Shown here piece after piece: positions 11,005 through 21,200 of a DNA stretch of 64,000 nucleotides (position 1 is the stretch's first letter; each line of letters begins with the position of its first letter). The DNA comes from Albugo candida (taxonomy: Eukaryota > Oomycota > Peronosporomycetes > Albuginales > Albuginaceae). The notes beneath the pieces were generated by a model. That model was not told the origin of the DNA. It worked only from the letters and a program-made list of their open reading frames with translations, and did no database searches. The DNA lies in the NCBI GenBank assembly GCA_905220665.1, contig CAJNAR010000169.1, positions 248,001-312,000 on the forward strand, read 5' to 3'. The position numbers and the translations under genes are program-made.

Positions 11005-12102
11005 TCAGAAATGCAGTACTTCTTGGCGCAAAAGCTGACGCATAGACCAACCACAAAGGTCCGAACTCGAGTCACTCGAATGTTTCCAAGTCCAAAATGT
11101 CCAACCGGCTGTGGTCTTTCGATTACTGAAAGCCTTCATTTGGGCATTCGCAAATTCTTTGAGCTTTGTACGATCACTGCCAATACACTGAGGAGCTCCG
11201 AGACTCCATTCCCCGAAAAATAATCGATTTCCTTTCCATTTATCGACAGTTTTCCCATATTGCTTGACAGCTTTTAGAATTTCTTCACTGCTGCATTTCT
11301 CATAGCCCCATATGAAATATGGATGCCAATCAACCCAAACATTGATATAATTCTCTCCTGAGACCATGAAACTCTCGAGATGAGGCGGACCCTGCTCGGA
11401 AAGCATTGGCGACACCAGCAGTATGCAATCGTCACCGGTTGATCGAATTTCTTTATACACTCGCAAGTAATACTCCTTGGTTTTTTCTGGGTCCACAGGG
11501 TAATTGGGCTCATTTAGCATCCCCAGTCCGAGAAATGCCGGGCTGTTGCGGTATCGTGAGCAGAGAAATTGTGCGACAATCACTGTGTCGTCAATATTTT
11601 CAGGATATTCGCTCCAATAGCACACGCCTGGCGTCGGAGGCGCACTATGCTCCATGCCATTCTGTGACCCTCTCGCCGCATGAATGTCGACGATGACGGC
11701 GATCTCGTGCTTAATACACCAGACATTGATCAACTGATCCAAGAAATATAAAGAATTCGGAGCGAATACCGCATACTCTTTCAAATGTCCCGCATTACCT
11801 GAATCATAGCCAAGGATGAAGAAACCTACAGGAACACGCACGGTATTCAGTCCCCTCTGCTTTATTTCCTTAATATCGTCGACCGTGATCCACGTAGAGC
11901 GATGGTGGTGAAATCGACGATCTCCTTCCTCATGACCGAGATGTTTCATTAGTGCGAATTCTCCGCTGTCAATGATATCAGAGGGAACATCTTTCCACAG
12001 TGGTGCATCCCACGTGATCCAATGCTCTACCACCAGCCAGCCACCTAAATTGACGCCTCGGCATGGTATCCGACCTTCCCGAATATCCAACTGGAAAGAC
12101 AT
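11005..12102 (-). CDS. GH5 exo-beta-1,3-glucanase-like glycoside hydrolase, copy 1
   Basis: An intact 365-residue single-exon gene beginning MSFQLDIREGRIPCRGVNLG. The RGVNLGGWLVVEHWI block is typical of GH5 exo-1,3-glucanases. Both catalytic glutamates are present: the acid/base in GLGMLNEPN (E198) and the nucleophile in FFGEWSLGAPQ (E298). The substrate-site RVPVGF, DIHA and WVDWHPY stretches are kept. I see no signal peptide, so it may act inside the cell or leave by a non-classical route. Expected substrates are beta-1,3-glucans, which are both the oomycete wall and storage polymer (mycolaminarin). It is closely related to the gene at 14796-15908, sharing an almost identical first 40 residues, so the two are tandem duplicates. 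Confidence 0.9.
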   Translation of the reverse strand: MSFQLDIREGRIPCRGVNLGGWLVVEHWITWDAPLWKDVPSDIIDSGEFALMKHLGHEEGDRRFHHHRSTWITVDDIKEIKQRGLNTVRVPVGFFILGYDSGNAGHLKEYAVFAPNSLYFLDQLINVWCIKHEIAVIVDIHAARGSQNGMEHSAPPTPGVCYWSEYPENIDDTVIVAQFLCSRYRNSPAFLGLGMLNEPNYPVDPEKTKEYYLRVYKEIRSTGDDCILLVSPMLSEQGPPHLESFMVSGENYINVWVDWHPYFIWGYEKCSSEEILKAVKQYGKTVDKWKGNRLFFGEWSLGAPQCIGSDRTKLKEFANAQMKAFSNRKTTAGWTFWTWKHSSDSSSDLCGWSMRQLLRQEVLHF

Positions 12103-14795
12103 TTGTCAAGTGCTCCGGGTATCTATTACGGACAAAGCGAAGCGACAGTTGCTTAGAGAAAAGAATTGACAGTTATACAGCAACTACACATGACTTCCTG
12201 GCTAATGCAAGACTAGCGAAACGTCAGATCGCTCAGGAATGAAATTTACACGTTGTATTTGCTACACTCTCGCTACTCAGCATAATGAATTGCACACTAC
12301 ATGAGTTGCTGTTTATAGGAATGCATTATGAAGCATGATCTCTGAAGTGACCCGACAGATCCGGCTGCATAAGCGGCATCTGATTCTAGAATGATTTCTT
12401 GTGCTATGCTGAATACATTACCACACAGAATGAAGCTTCATACTTTTTCGACCCGAAATATTGCGCCACTCGATTATCCGATGTCAACTACGCACTGATA
12501 CATTAACCAAAAAGATCCCACCACAGATAGAAAAGGTCGGCTTATTGAGCGAATACGCCCCTGTTGGATGCACAGTCAGCAACTATAGATGTGTAATCGT
12601 GACACGTGGGCATTTGTAAACAAGGACAGCCTTCACATCCATGGATTGCTGTATGAAGTTCCAAGTTCTGAAGATCTTCTATCTGCGAACCTGACAGACT
12701 TTCTGCATCGAATGAATTCTGAGAATGTAACCGCTTTACGTACGCCATCCCCATGCATCTACCTGAGTATTGACCGTAAGATGAGTCGACTTGAAAGATT
12801 CTGAATACACTATCACTTTCAAAACTCGCCTATATCGCAATAGCTTCCTATCTACCTTAAACCCGAATTCTTTTAGAATTCACTGTTCTTAACACTCCCA
12901 AAGAAGGTTTGCTATCAATCGGGATGCCTCGTTGTCGTCTCCAGTCACTTGGTAATGACATCTTGAGCTTCGCTGTATTAAAACTAGTACTACTGCCAAG
13001 GCCATATTCAAGTCGTGGCTGCATCTAAAAACCAAACCTTCCTCCAAACAACCAATCTTGCTCATACTGGTACAAGTTGTTCGCTACTTGCCCGAGTATT
13101 AGTTGATAAACAAGAGTGTGTTTTTTCTCATTCTCGCTTTTAAGCGATACCTCATGTCGACTTCACTTTTAAAATCCAGCTCCGTGCCCGCTGTCTTGTT
13201 TATTAGAGCTTTTAGAATCCGACCATAGTATTACTGCAGCGATATCTCTAGTGGATCTTCTTTCATTACATTGTAATCATTCTTGTCCGCTGTACATTTT
13301 ACTTGGCTCGTATCAGTTGCAGTATTGCAATTGCCCTTCATGGATAATGATACTACTGGAGCGATATGATGAATCCATCCACTTTCTTGGTTTGTGTACG
13401 CAGCCCTCAGACCACTTGATTCATTTCCTTCAGAGCTTGCGAATCCCGATTCCTATTTGAGCCGATGAGGCGGTCTAAGCGTCGGTCATACTTGCTCCTT
13501 AACCAGACACAATCTACTGACTTGCTCACTCATTAATTCGCTGTGGTTGGATCTGTCTGAATTTTGCGCGGGGTATTCCATCGCATCTCAAAATTTGTGA
13601 ATACGAACATCCTATGTAATGTGTGAGACTTGATGCTCACCACAATTTCCCTTTGCATTCCGCTTTCCGTGCAAAAAACGTCATTGTCTGACTCGTTGCC
13701 ACCTTCAGCACTTGGAATTCAAAAACATGATGCGCGATCTTTCTTTGTACTGACCAGAACGGTCCTTGAATCGTATCGATCGTCGCGCATGAAGTACCAA
13801 CTCAATAAGCTGCTTCAGCCGTCCCTTTTTATAGAAACACGAGACACTATCAGTAGTGATACATGTACGCTCTGATCCTCTTCAGTAGAGAGACGATCGG
13901 CCCATGAAAAATCGTTCTGAACTAGTCTCAAACAAACTTTATACAACATCGATTATGACCGGGAGTCTCAAGCTTTTCGTTAAGATCAATCCTTTACACT
14001 AACTCTTGCGGGTGCTTGTCAAAGAGCGTAATAGTACTGGAGCTTGACCGTTACGATACTTTTCACCCTGTTCCTCTTACTTTCTGTTCCTTGCCGTTCG
14101 GGAAAATACAAAAGTCAATGCATTTCCGGCGAGCTTGCAATCAGTAATGAGACGCCTTCTGCAGCAAACTTCATGAAGAAGCAGAATTATTTCTGATATT
14201 TTCGTTGGTGGAACTGTATTTGTTCTTCGAATCTCTCTTGTAATGTCTATTTCGTACTATGCCCCGCAGCAGAGATTCTTTGAACCACGGAAGCGCAAAA
14301 AAAGTTTGAGTTTACAGAAACAATCCACTACAGCCTATAACAACGTGCAATGAGACCGCATAGATCACACATATAACGATTTTAAGTCCACGACACCACT
14401 GTCTTAATACAGCATACAAACTTGCATCAATGCCACATGTCTCCCTTAGGGAGTACGCAGTGCATCGTCGTGTCATCGGAGGGATGCTTTTATCATTCTC
14501 GAATGTTTTCTATCAAACACTATCATAGCAAATCCTCATATATGCGGACAACAAACTTTTGAAAGCACACCTATCATTTTAACAAGAAAATGTGTCATAT
14601 TTCTCGACGACCTCTGCGTATCGACGAGTCATGCTAGTAACAATTTTTAGCTATAGCAGACATGTCGAGAGAGCCACCACTTTCTTACAGCGGTTAGATC
14701 GGAACAAATGCAGCTGATGTATAAAAGGACCTGTCGGGAAAAATTCGATATCTCTATGTCTGGAAGACACTTTGACTATTGCCGCAGGAACTAAT
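12103..14795. other. 2.7-kb gene-free gap between the GH5 duplicates
   Basis: No open frame longer than about 80 codons resembles a protein, and I see no RNA gene or repeat pair in it. Small frames at 12589-12804, 13251-13460 and 13630-13875 have no recognisable content. It is unusually long for this gene-dense half of the window. Confidence 0.5.
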
Positions 14796-15908
14796 TCAAG
14801 CCGGTACATGCAGTATCTCCTCGCGTAGAAGCTGTCGCATGGACCAGGGGCACAGATCCACCTGCGCATCACTTGAATGCTTCCAAGTCCAAAATATCCA
14901 ACCTGCAGAGTTCCTGCGATTATTGAAAGCTTTTATTTGAGCTTCAGCGAATCGTTGAAGTTTCTCGCGATCGATGCCAATACACTGAGGGGCTCCAAGG
15001 CTCCATTCTCCAAAAATCAGTTGATTTCCTTTCCATCTTCTGACAATTTTTTCACACTCCTCAACAGCTGCTGTGATTTCACTTTCAACGCATTTATTGA
15101 AGCCCCATGCATAGTACGGATGCCAATCAACCCACACATTGAAGTAATCGTCTTTGGAGTCGAGAGGGTCCACAATGTCATGAAAATGAGCTTGACGTTG
15201 CTCTAGAAGAACCGAGGACACGGTCAGTATGCAATCATTCCCGCTCGATCGTATCGCGTGATACGCCCGTCTATAATAGTCCTTAGCTTTAGTTGGATCC
15301 AGAGGATGTGTGGGCGCATTTAGTAGTCCCAGTCCAAGAAAGGCTGGGCTAAAGCGGTATCGCGAACAGAGCATTTGTGAGACATGCAATGTATTTTTGA
15401 CATTTTCTGGGGATTCGCTCCAACAACACTTACCATATTCTCGTGGCGTGCTGTGTTCCATGCCATTCTGGGACCCTTTCGCCGCATGTATGTCGACAAT
15501 AACGGCAATCTTGTATCTAAGGCACCAATCATTGATAAGCAAATCCAAGAAGCAAAGAGAATTTGGAGCAAAGGCTTCACACTGCTTGCTATTTGTATCA
15601 TCAGCCGGATCGTATCCAATAATCCAAAAGCCAACAGGGACACGCACTGTATTCAATCCCCTCTGCTTAATTTCCTTGATATCATCGACTGTGATCCACG
15701 TCGAGCGATGATTATGGAATCGAAGATCTCCCTCCTCGTGACCAAGATGTTGCATCAGTGCGAATTCCCCCTTTCCAATAATTTCCGATGGAATATCTTT
15801 CCATAATGGTGCATCCCATGTAATCCAGTGCTCAGCCACCAGCCAGCCACCCAAATTGACGCCTCGGCATGGTATCCGACCCTCCCGAATATCTAATTGG
15901 AAAGACAT
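14796..15908 (-). CDS. GH5 exo-glucanase-like paralogue, copy 2, acid/base residue lost
   Basis: An intact 370-residue paralogue of the gene at 11005-12102, same strand and same start MSFQLDIREGRIPCRGVNLG. The nucleophile motif IFGEWSLGAPQ (E301) is kept, as are RVPVGF, DIHA and WVDWHPY. However, the acid/base motif reads GLGLLNAPT: codon 198 is GCG (Ala; plus-strand cgc at 15315-15317) where copy 1 has GAG (Glu). In retaining GH5 enzymes this Glu is essential for turnover. The frame is otherwise open along its whole length, so this looks like a maintained pseudoenzyme, for example a glucan-binding or regulatory form, or a very recent loss. No signal peptide is visible. Confidence 0.88.
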   Translation of the reverse strand: MSFQLDIREGRIPCRGVNLGGWLVAEHWITWDAPLWKDIPSEIIGKGEFALMQHLGHEEGDLRFHNHRSTWITVDDIKEIKQRGLNTVRVPVGFWIIGYDPADDTNSKQCEAFAPNSLCFLDLLINDWCLRYKIAVIVDIHAAKGSQNGMEHSTPREYGKCCWSESPENVKNTLHVSQMLCSRYRFSPAFLGLGLLNAPTHPLDPTKAKDYYRRAYHAIRSSGNDCILTVSSVLLEQRQAHFHDIVDPLDSKDDYFNVWVDWHPYYAWGFNKCVESEITAAVEECEKIVRRWKGNQLIFGEWSLGAPQCIGIDREKLQRFAEAQIKAFNNRRNSAGWIFWTWKHSSDAQVDLCPWSMRQLLREEILHVPA

Positions 15909-16471
15909 TGTTATAGTGGTCGAAATTTGGCCGTAAGAGCGAAGTGGCAGTTGCGGGGAGATATGTTTTGACTACGTGGCAGTTGTTCCGAGAAAAGAAG
16001 CGATCGAAAGCTTTCAACCACGATATGCAATAACTAACTGCACGGTGTTGCGATCAAAAGCTACATCGACACAACGAAATCTGTCTGCTTTCTGTAGGAT
16101 TTGATTATAAAATGGGATGTAAACCGCTTTGTTGAAGTTTCCATCGAGTCGTTCTTGCTTTTTCGTCATAGAGAACAGTGTGCTACATAAATTGCCTTTT
16201 CATACAATGATTGCGTAACGAGACCCACTTTGCAAGCCACTGATTCATTGGATGTAGATTAGAATTAGTCCTCCTGTATATCAAATCATTCACTTAAGCA
16301 AACATAGAGGAAGACTCGCAGTGTGTAATGCAACTAAAGATGTCGATTCAATATTCGTACCCTACACTGTGGTACATGGTGCCTGTATTTGGGCACATGT
16401 AAGGATGACTCTTCGCATGCACGTTCGGCGGTCAATGACGAAGGTATACGACGAGTGACTGACAAATCGCA
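15909..16471. other. Divergent intergenic region, GH5 copy 2 / coiled-coil gene
   Basis: About 560 bp between two divergently read genes. I see no coding frame, repeat or RNA gene in it; it should contain both promoters. Confidence 0.5.
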
Positions 16472-18821
16472 ATGAACACATACAAAGACGAGAATAGAGA
16501 ATACGCAAAAGGTATGTAGGCATACGATAAGACATTATGCAATGAGACTGGAGAATCACACATTAACGATAGAAACTCACAGATTTGATCGGATCGGCTG
16601 CCCAGAGACACGACACTACCGTTTCCACTGTCTCTGAAATTGAGGATTATTGGTTTCATAACCAAACTGGAACCGAACACACAGATACAGATGCAGTGGT
16701 GAACTCAGCTTGCCGCGATATTGATAAGGAGATACAGGCTATTCGATCGCGCATGCTACGACTTCGTATTCTAAATGATCAAAAACGTAATAATGCTGTT
16801 ATAAATGACGGTATATTGAGCAGAAGATTTACAGTGTCGAAAGAACATCCCAAGCAAGATGAAGAGTACCAAGTTACAAACACCAACTTGGTTGGACAGA
16901 GTGATCGACCGAATCCAAGCAAACAAAACAATAAAGTAGTGAGTACATCAGATGAAAAACAGGAGGGTGAAGAGAATGAAGTGGAGAATGCATTGAACAA
17001 GTGCGAGATGCTTCTCTCACGAATCCGCTCACCTCGTGAGTTCATCATGTTTTTATTATCAATACGCCGATCACTGACAATGGATCTAATGTAGATGATA
17101 TGGGCACACTTTCGAAGCCTTCAAACATAGAACGAAGCATAGAAGTACCCTCGGAACATTCATCAATTGGAAACGATGGTAATTTCGATTACGAATATGA
17201 AGAAGTGGAGCACTGCCTGACACCACAAGTACATGCACTGGAAACAATGAGAAAATTATGCAGAAAAGAGACAAGGAACGAGATACAACTCCTCCGTCAT
17301 GATCATATTTCAGCTGAGAAGGGCTTATTGCAAGAATTGCGTGTAAAGTACGAATCAAAACGAAAAATCCTGATACTTTCTCTAAAAAGACGGCTGGAAA
17401 AGGAAACAGCATCCAAGATGGATGAGATGATCGCCAAACTTGAAATTGAGGAGCAGTCAGCTTTACAGAATCTCGAATTACAAATGCTGCATTCACAAGA
17501 TGTAATTTTGCAAGACTTAATGGTGAAGAGTAAGAAGAAATTACAAGACAAGCTGGAGTGCACACGAGCGCGTTTAGAGGCAGAAATTGCGTCTCGAAAA
17601 TTTGCCACGAGTAAACAATTTGAGCTAGAGCAACAGCAAAAGATCTCGATTCTGAAGGATGAAAGCATGCAAGAACTCCGTAGTTGGGAAGAAAAGTTGA
17701 GAGCAGAATTGGAGCAGAAAATGATCAATGAACGCGAACGAGAAGCGGAACTTATTCTACGTGATAATGAGGAGCGAGTACGTAACATACGACAAGAGGT
17801 CAAGAATCGCCATGAGCAACGTCATACTTGCGAGATTGAGAAACTGAAGAAAGCACTAAATGCTGGCGTTCAGGCTCAGGTACAATCAATAAAGCAAAAG
17901 TACTCGGATGAACTTGTTTCAGAAATCGAAAAGATGAAGGAAGATCACGTTGATGCTCTCAAGATGAGACTGACTAACGTTGAGAATGCAGAACATGGAA
18001 TCAAAGCTCAAAAGATCGCACAGGTGAAAGAGGAATTGAGTTTAAAACAACGTCTTGCGGTAGAAGAGCTCGAACAACAGCTCAGAAATCGTCACAATCA
18101 GGAGCTGGAAGCATTCAAGACAGAGTGGAGAGCAAAAACCAAAGAATTGATGGAAGAAAGACAGAAGCAAATGTTAACTTCACATGAGGAAGATCTTGCA
18201 CGATTAAAACACTCACTGGAACAAGACTTTGCTGTGGAGCTGCATCAGCAAGAAATCAACCAGACTCAAGAGCTCCAGGAAAAATTGCAGCAATTGCATG
18301 AAAAAAACTGTGAGCAACTTCGAACCCGACTCAAGACAAAAAAGTCTCAAATCCAACAGATACACTCCGTCTTTCTCCAAGAAGCTAATAACTCTTACTC
18401 CATATCGACACACTGTAATCCCAACACTATCTCTGGTGATGAGCCAGACTTTATCCACTCGCAAGACGCTTACAATCGGTTGAAACAGCTTCATTCCGAG
18501 CCGTCCAATGAAGAGCTTCAAAAATGCGTCGATTTGTTCTTGCATGAGTTTGAAGAGATTCTAGAGGAACATTCGATCATGATCGAGAAATTCACGGCCT
18601 CAACCCGCGTCTCACTGATGATGAAAAAGCATTGTTTGATGATGGAACAGGAGCTTAACGCATTACGATCACAACAAACACAAACAAACCGATTATTAGA
18701 TCAGAAACAGAATGTCTGTAAAAAGCTTTACGACGCCAATGAAGCACTTCTACAACGCTTACAACTCGTGCCGCCGCAAAATGATGGTCATCGAGGAACA
18801 GTTGTCCGTGATAGCACATGA
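16472..18821 (+). CDS. Long coiled-coil protein, three exons
   Basis: Start ATG at 16472 (MNTYKDENREYAK), intron 16512-16582 (71 bp), exon 16583-17035, intron 17036-17094 (59 bp), last exon 17095-18821. This gives 739 residues in one frame. Without the splices the second exon would have to start at TTG. Residues from about 200 onward are almost pure heptad-like Glu/Lys/Gln/Leu helix (for example EEQSALQNLELQMLHSQ and LEEQLRNRHNQELEAF-type repeats), broken by a Ser/Asn-rich linker near 18,390-18,440 and followed by a second coil. No motor, kinase or zinc motif is visible. It is most like a centrosomal, basal-body or cytoskeletal scaffold, but that is only inferred from composition. Confidence 0.8.
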
Positions 18822-18825
18822 TTGG

Positions 18826-18835
18826 CTATATAAGG
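18826..18835 (+). promoter_or_regulatory. TATA-like box before RidA
   Basis: The sequence ctatataagg lies about 90 bp before the RidA ATG, just after an attgg (reverse CCAAT). Both are plausible core-promoter elements, but most oomycete promoters lack a TATA box, so this is weak. Confidence 0.3.
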
Positions 18836-18926
18836 AATAGTCGTGCTAGAAGATTGTGGCCACAAGCGATATCTTTTTTTCTAATATTTGCGTTGAACAC
18901 TCTTAAAAATCATTCAAATTGAAAGG

Positions 18927-19561
18927 ATGCTGAAAGCGTTTTCGAATCGTTTGTTGCAAACGACCACAAAACCTGGTGTTCGATTCGTGCACATCGAGAA
19001 ACGTCTCAAGGAACTTGGATACACACTTCCCCCTGCTCCGCAACCAAAAGGAAACTATCGCACATGTCTTCGTACTGGAAATACTCTCTATATAGGTATG
19101 CTTACGCGTTGGTTGATGTGATATTGTACTAGTGACTCATGGGATGTGGTGAAGCTGGTCACTTGCCTTTTCCTCCTAACGGGGGCGAGCTGATTTGCGG
19201 AAAGGTTGGCAAAGAAATATCTCCTGAGCAAGGATACAAGGCGGCTCAATATGTGGCACTGAATCTCATCGCCACTATCAAAGGTGATATTGATTCGCAA
19301 ATATGTTTGCTTGCTAATTTCAATTGTACTGTTATAGAACAAGTTGGGGACCTGGATAAAGTCAAGCAAGTCATCAGATTGGGCGGCTTTGTAAACTGCG
19401 TTGATGGCTACACTGCGTTACCCGGCATCATCAATGGCGCCTCTGATCTGTTTTGTGAGGTCTTTGGTGACAAAGGACTGCACGCACGTTTGGCTGTTGG
19501 AAACAATGCTCTTCCTTTCAACATCCCGGTTGAAATTGAAGCTATCGTTGAGGTAGAATAG
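18927..19561 (+). CDS. RidA: RidA/YjgF/UK114 family enamine/imine deaminase
   Basis: Three exons: 18927-19095, 19155-19283 and 19338-19561, with introns of 59 and 54 bp. Joined they give 173 residues. Splicing restores the family run TLYIAGHLPFPPNGG and ATIKEQVGDLDKVKQV, followed by LGGFVNCVDGYTALPGIING and the C-terminal arginine motif HARLAVGNNALPFNIPVEIE, with the Arg that holds the imine carboxylate and the terminal Glu of the active site. RidA hydrolyses reactive 2-aminoacrylate-type imines from PLP enzymes and protects metabolism. The first 20-odd residues are Arg/Thr-rich (MLKAFSNRLLQTTTKPGVRF), which fits a mitochondrial targeting peptide. This longer RidA form with the VEKRLKELGYTLP-type lead is common in bacteria and plants. 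Confidence 0.9.
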
Positions 19562-19650
19562 CTGCAAGCATTAATATCTATCATAATGCAAAAAGCTTCT
19601 TTCAGTACTTGTCTACAATACTGTAAACGCTCGGTTAATTCCGCTTTATA

Positions 19651-19890
19651 ATGACACGGAATGCAATCGCGTTGCGACCGATTTTACAAAAACTGATTCC
19701 AGTTTGCTTTGTTACTGGTGCTGCGATCGAGCTGTTTATGGTCAAGACCGGATTCTGTAAGCAGATTTCTTACTATCGTTTCCCATTTCTCAGTTAACAT
19801 TGCGTAGATGAGATTGTGACTAATGCAGAAGCGGAGAGGCGCTTACAATTTGAGAGGATGAGAGCAAACGATATTGCAAAGAGAAAATGA
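19651..19890 (+). CDS. SMIM4: SMIM4/UQCC5-like small mitochondrial membrane protein
   Basis: Two exons, 19651-19756 and 19808-19890 (intron 51 bp, gtaagc...cgtag), give a 62-residue protein. It begins MTRNAIALRPILQKLIPVCF, has one hydrophobic helix, and then the stretch ELFMVKTGFYEIVTNAEAER, ending in a charged RMRANDIAKRK tail. The helix followed by an E-x-x-M-[IV]-K ... FY[ED] ... A-x-E-R pattern resembles human SMIM4 (UQCC5), a complex III assembly factor of the inner mitochondrial membrane. The match is by recall of the pattern only. It is too short for normal gene calling and its stop is only 41 bp from that of the convergent HAD gene. Confidence 0.55.
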
Positions 19891-19930
19891 CGTCATTTTT
19901 GAATCACTAATGCAGACATTAAATATCGAT

Positions 19931-21058
19931 TTAAGCACTTTGCGCCCCTGCTGCGGTTTCTGTATTGCCATTTTGGATGCGTGTCAAAATCAACTCAATC
20001 TTTGGAACGTGACGAGAACGGGACGCATTAGATGGTTCATGAGCATACTCTGTGGAGATCTTGGATATGGTGGCTTTCTTCTCCAAGCGTACAAGTTCGG
20101 CAGCTTGAATTGCTGTTGATATTGCTTCATATGTTGCCTGCATTCGAATACTCTTCCGGTGATGCGCATCAAATTTGTTGGTGATGTAATGCGCGTAGAA
20201 TCCTATAAAAAAATTAGTGAGCTTGCGCTTCGATTGATGAAATCATTCCATTACCTGCGGGCTTTTTGCGAGACACGGTGACCAAATCATCTTCAAAGCG
20301 GGAAAGCTTCGGCGCTGGTCGTACGTTATCCGAACGGGTTATGCCGAGTTCGTCGACAATGCTTCGTAGCACAGCTTCCATTTCAGACCAACTCGAGACT
20401 CTGGTCACGTCGGAATCTTCAGCTACGCCATTCCAGGGAACATGATTCAATGATACAGAGAATTTGATTTTCCCTCCAGCAGGTAGAAGTGATGCATCGG
20501 AACCAACTGCGACTTGAACTTTTGCTTTTTCATACATTTCTCGCTTCTTTTCCAATATGCCGCTTTTGTCTTCAAAGTCGACAAACATAAGCCTGTCAAA
20601 CACCATATCAAAGTTTTCGTCCAGCCATTCTCTCGTCAATTTTTCCATCGTACGCGGTCTCTTCGTGACTGCAATCATCTTGAAGTATGGCCGAAACTTC
20701 TTCAGTACTTCTCGAGCGCTCCCCATCGCACGCAAATCATGGGAGAATTCCTGTGATTTATAATACCGTTCCATTTTCTCTTTTGTGCTCGCTGATGTAC
20801 CTCCCCAAACATTTTCAAATGCATCCGTCGTGAAATCATTCCTAGAGAGCTAGAAACACGACAGTAACATGAGTAAGAGTAGAGATGGCGGTTGAAGTTG
20901 CAATCATTTCATCACTTTGTCGGGAAAAATCGATCCATTTGGATCATAAAACTAGTGCCTACCTGCTGATCATGGTTCTTGTTGTGCCATAGAACGAGAG
21001 ATTCTAGAAAATCGGTAAGCGAATGTTCAACATCCACAGCAAGTACAGCGCGCTCCAT
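19931..21058 (-). CDS. HAD-like (5'-nucleotidase C type) protein, motif I altered
   Basis: Three exons on the minus strand: 20963-21058, 20255-20849 and 19931-20202 (introns 113 and 52 bp), giving 320 residues. The start is MERAVLAVDVEHSLTDFLES. This resembles HAD motif I (DxDxT/V in cytosolic 5'-nucleotidase C proteins), but the second Asp is Glu (D-V-E). Motif II/III candidates are MIAVTKRPRTMEKLT and the following Lys, and motif IV (VGSDASLLPAGG) lacks the usual acidic pair. I therefore call it HAD-like with doubtful phosphatase activity. The C-terminal exon is a basic, Ala-rich tail not seen in bacterial homologues. It shares a 142-bp divergent promoter region with the PX gene. Confidence 0.65.
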
Positions 21059-21200
21059 GAGATCGAAAGAATTGAAAACCTAGGAAAACTAATAAACGAT
21101 CTGATCTTACGACAAAAACTAAAGAGAGATTTGTGATTTTCGATTCTATATAGAGTATTTATGAAAATACGAGCTGGCCAAGATTTGGAACACGCGCGCA

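Noticed and set aside
12589..13875. Small frames in the GH5 spacer as candidate effectors
   Set aside because: No signal peptide, no RxLR/CHxC/LYLAK-type motif, and no repeat support.
17303..17803. Minus-strand 166-codon frame
   Set aside because: It lies opposite the coiled-coil gene and is Ser/Arg-rich, as expected from antisense of Glu/Lys codons.
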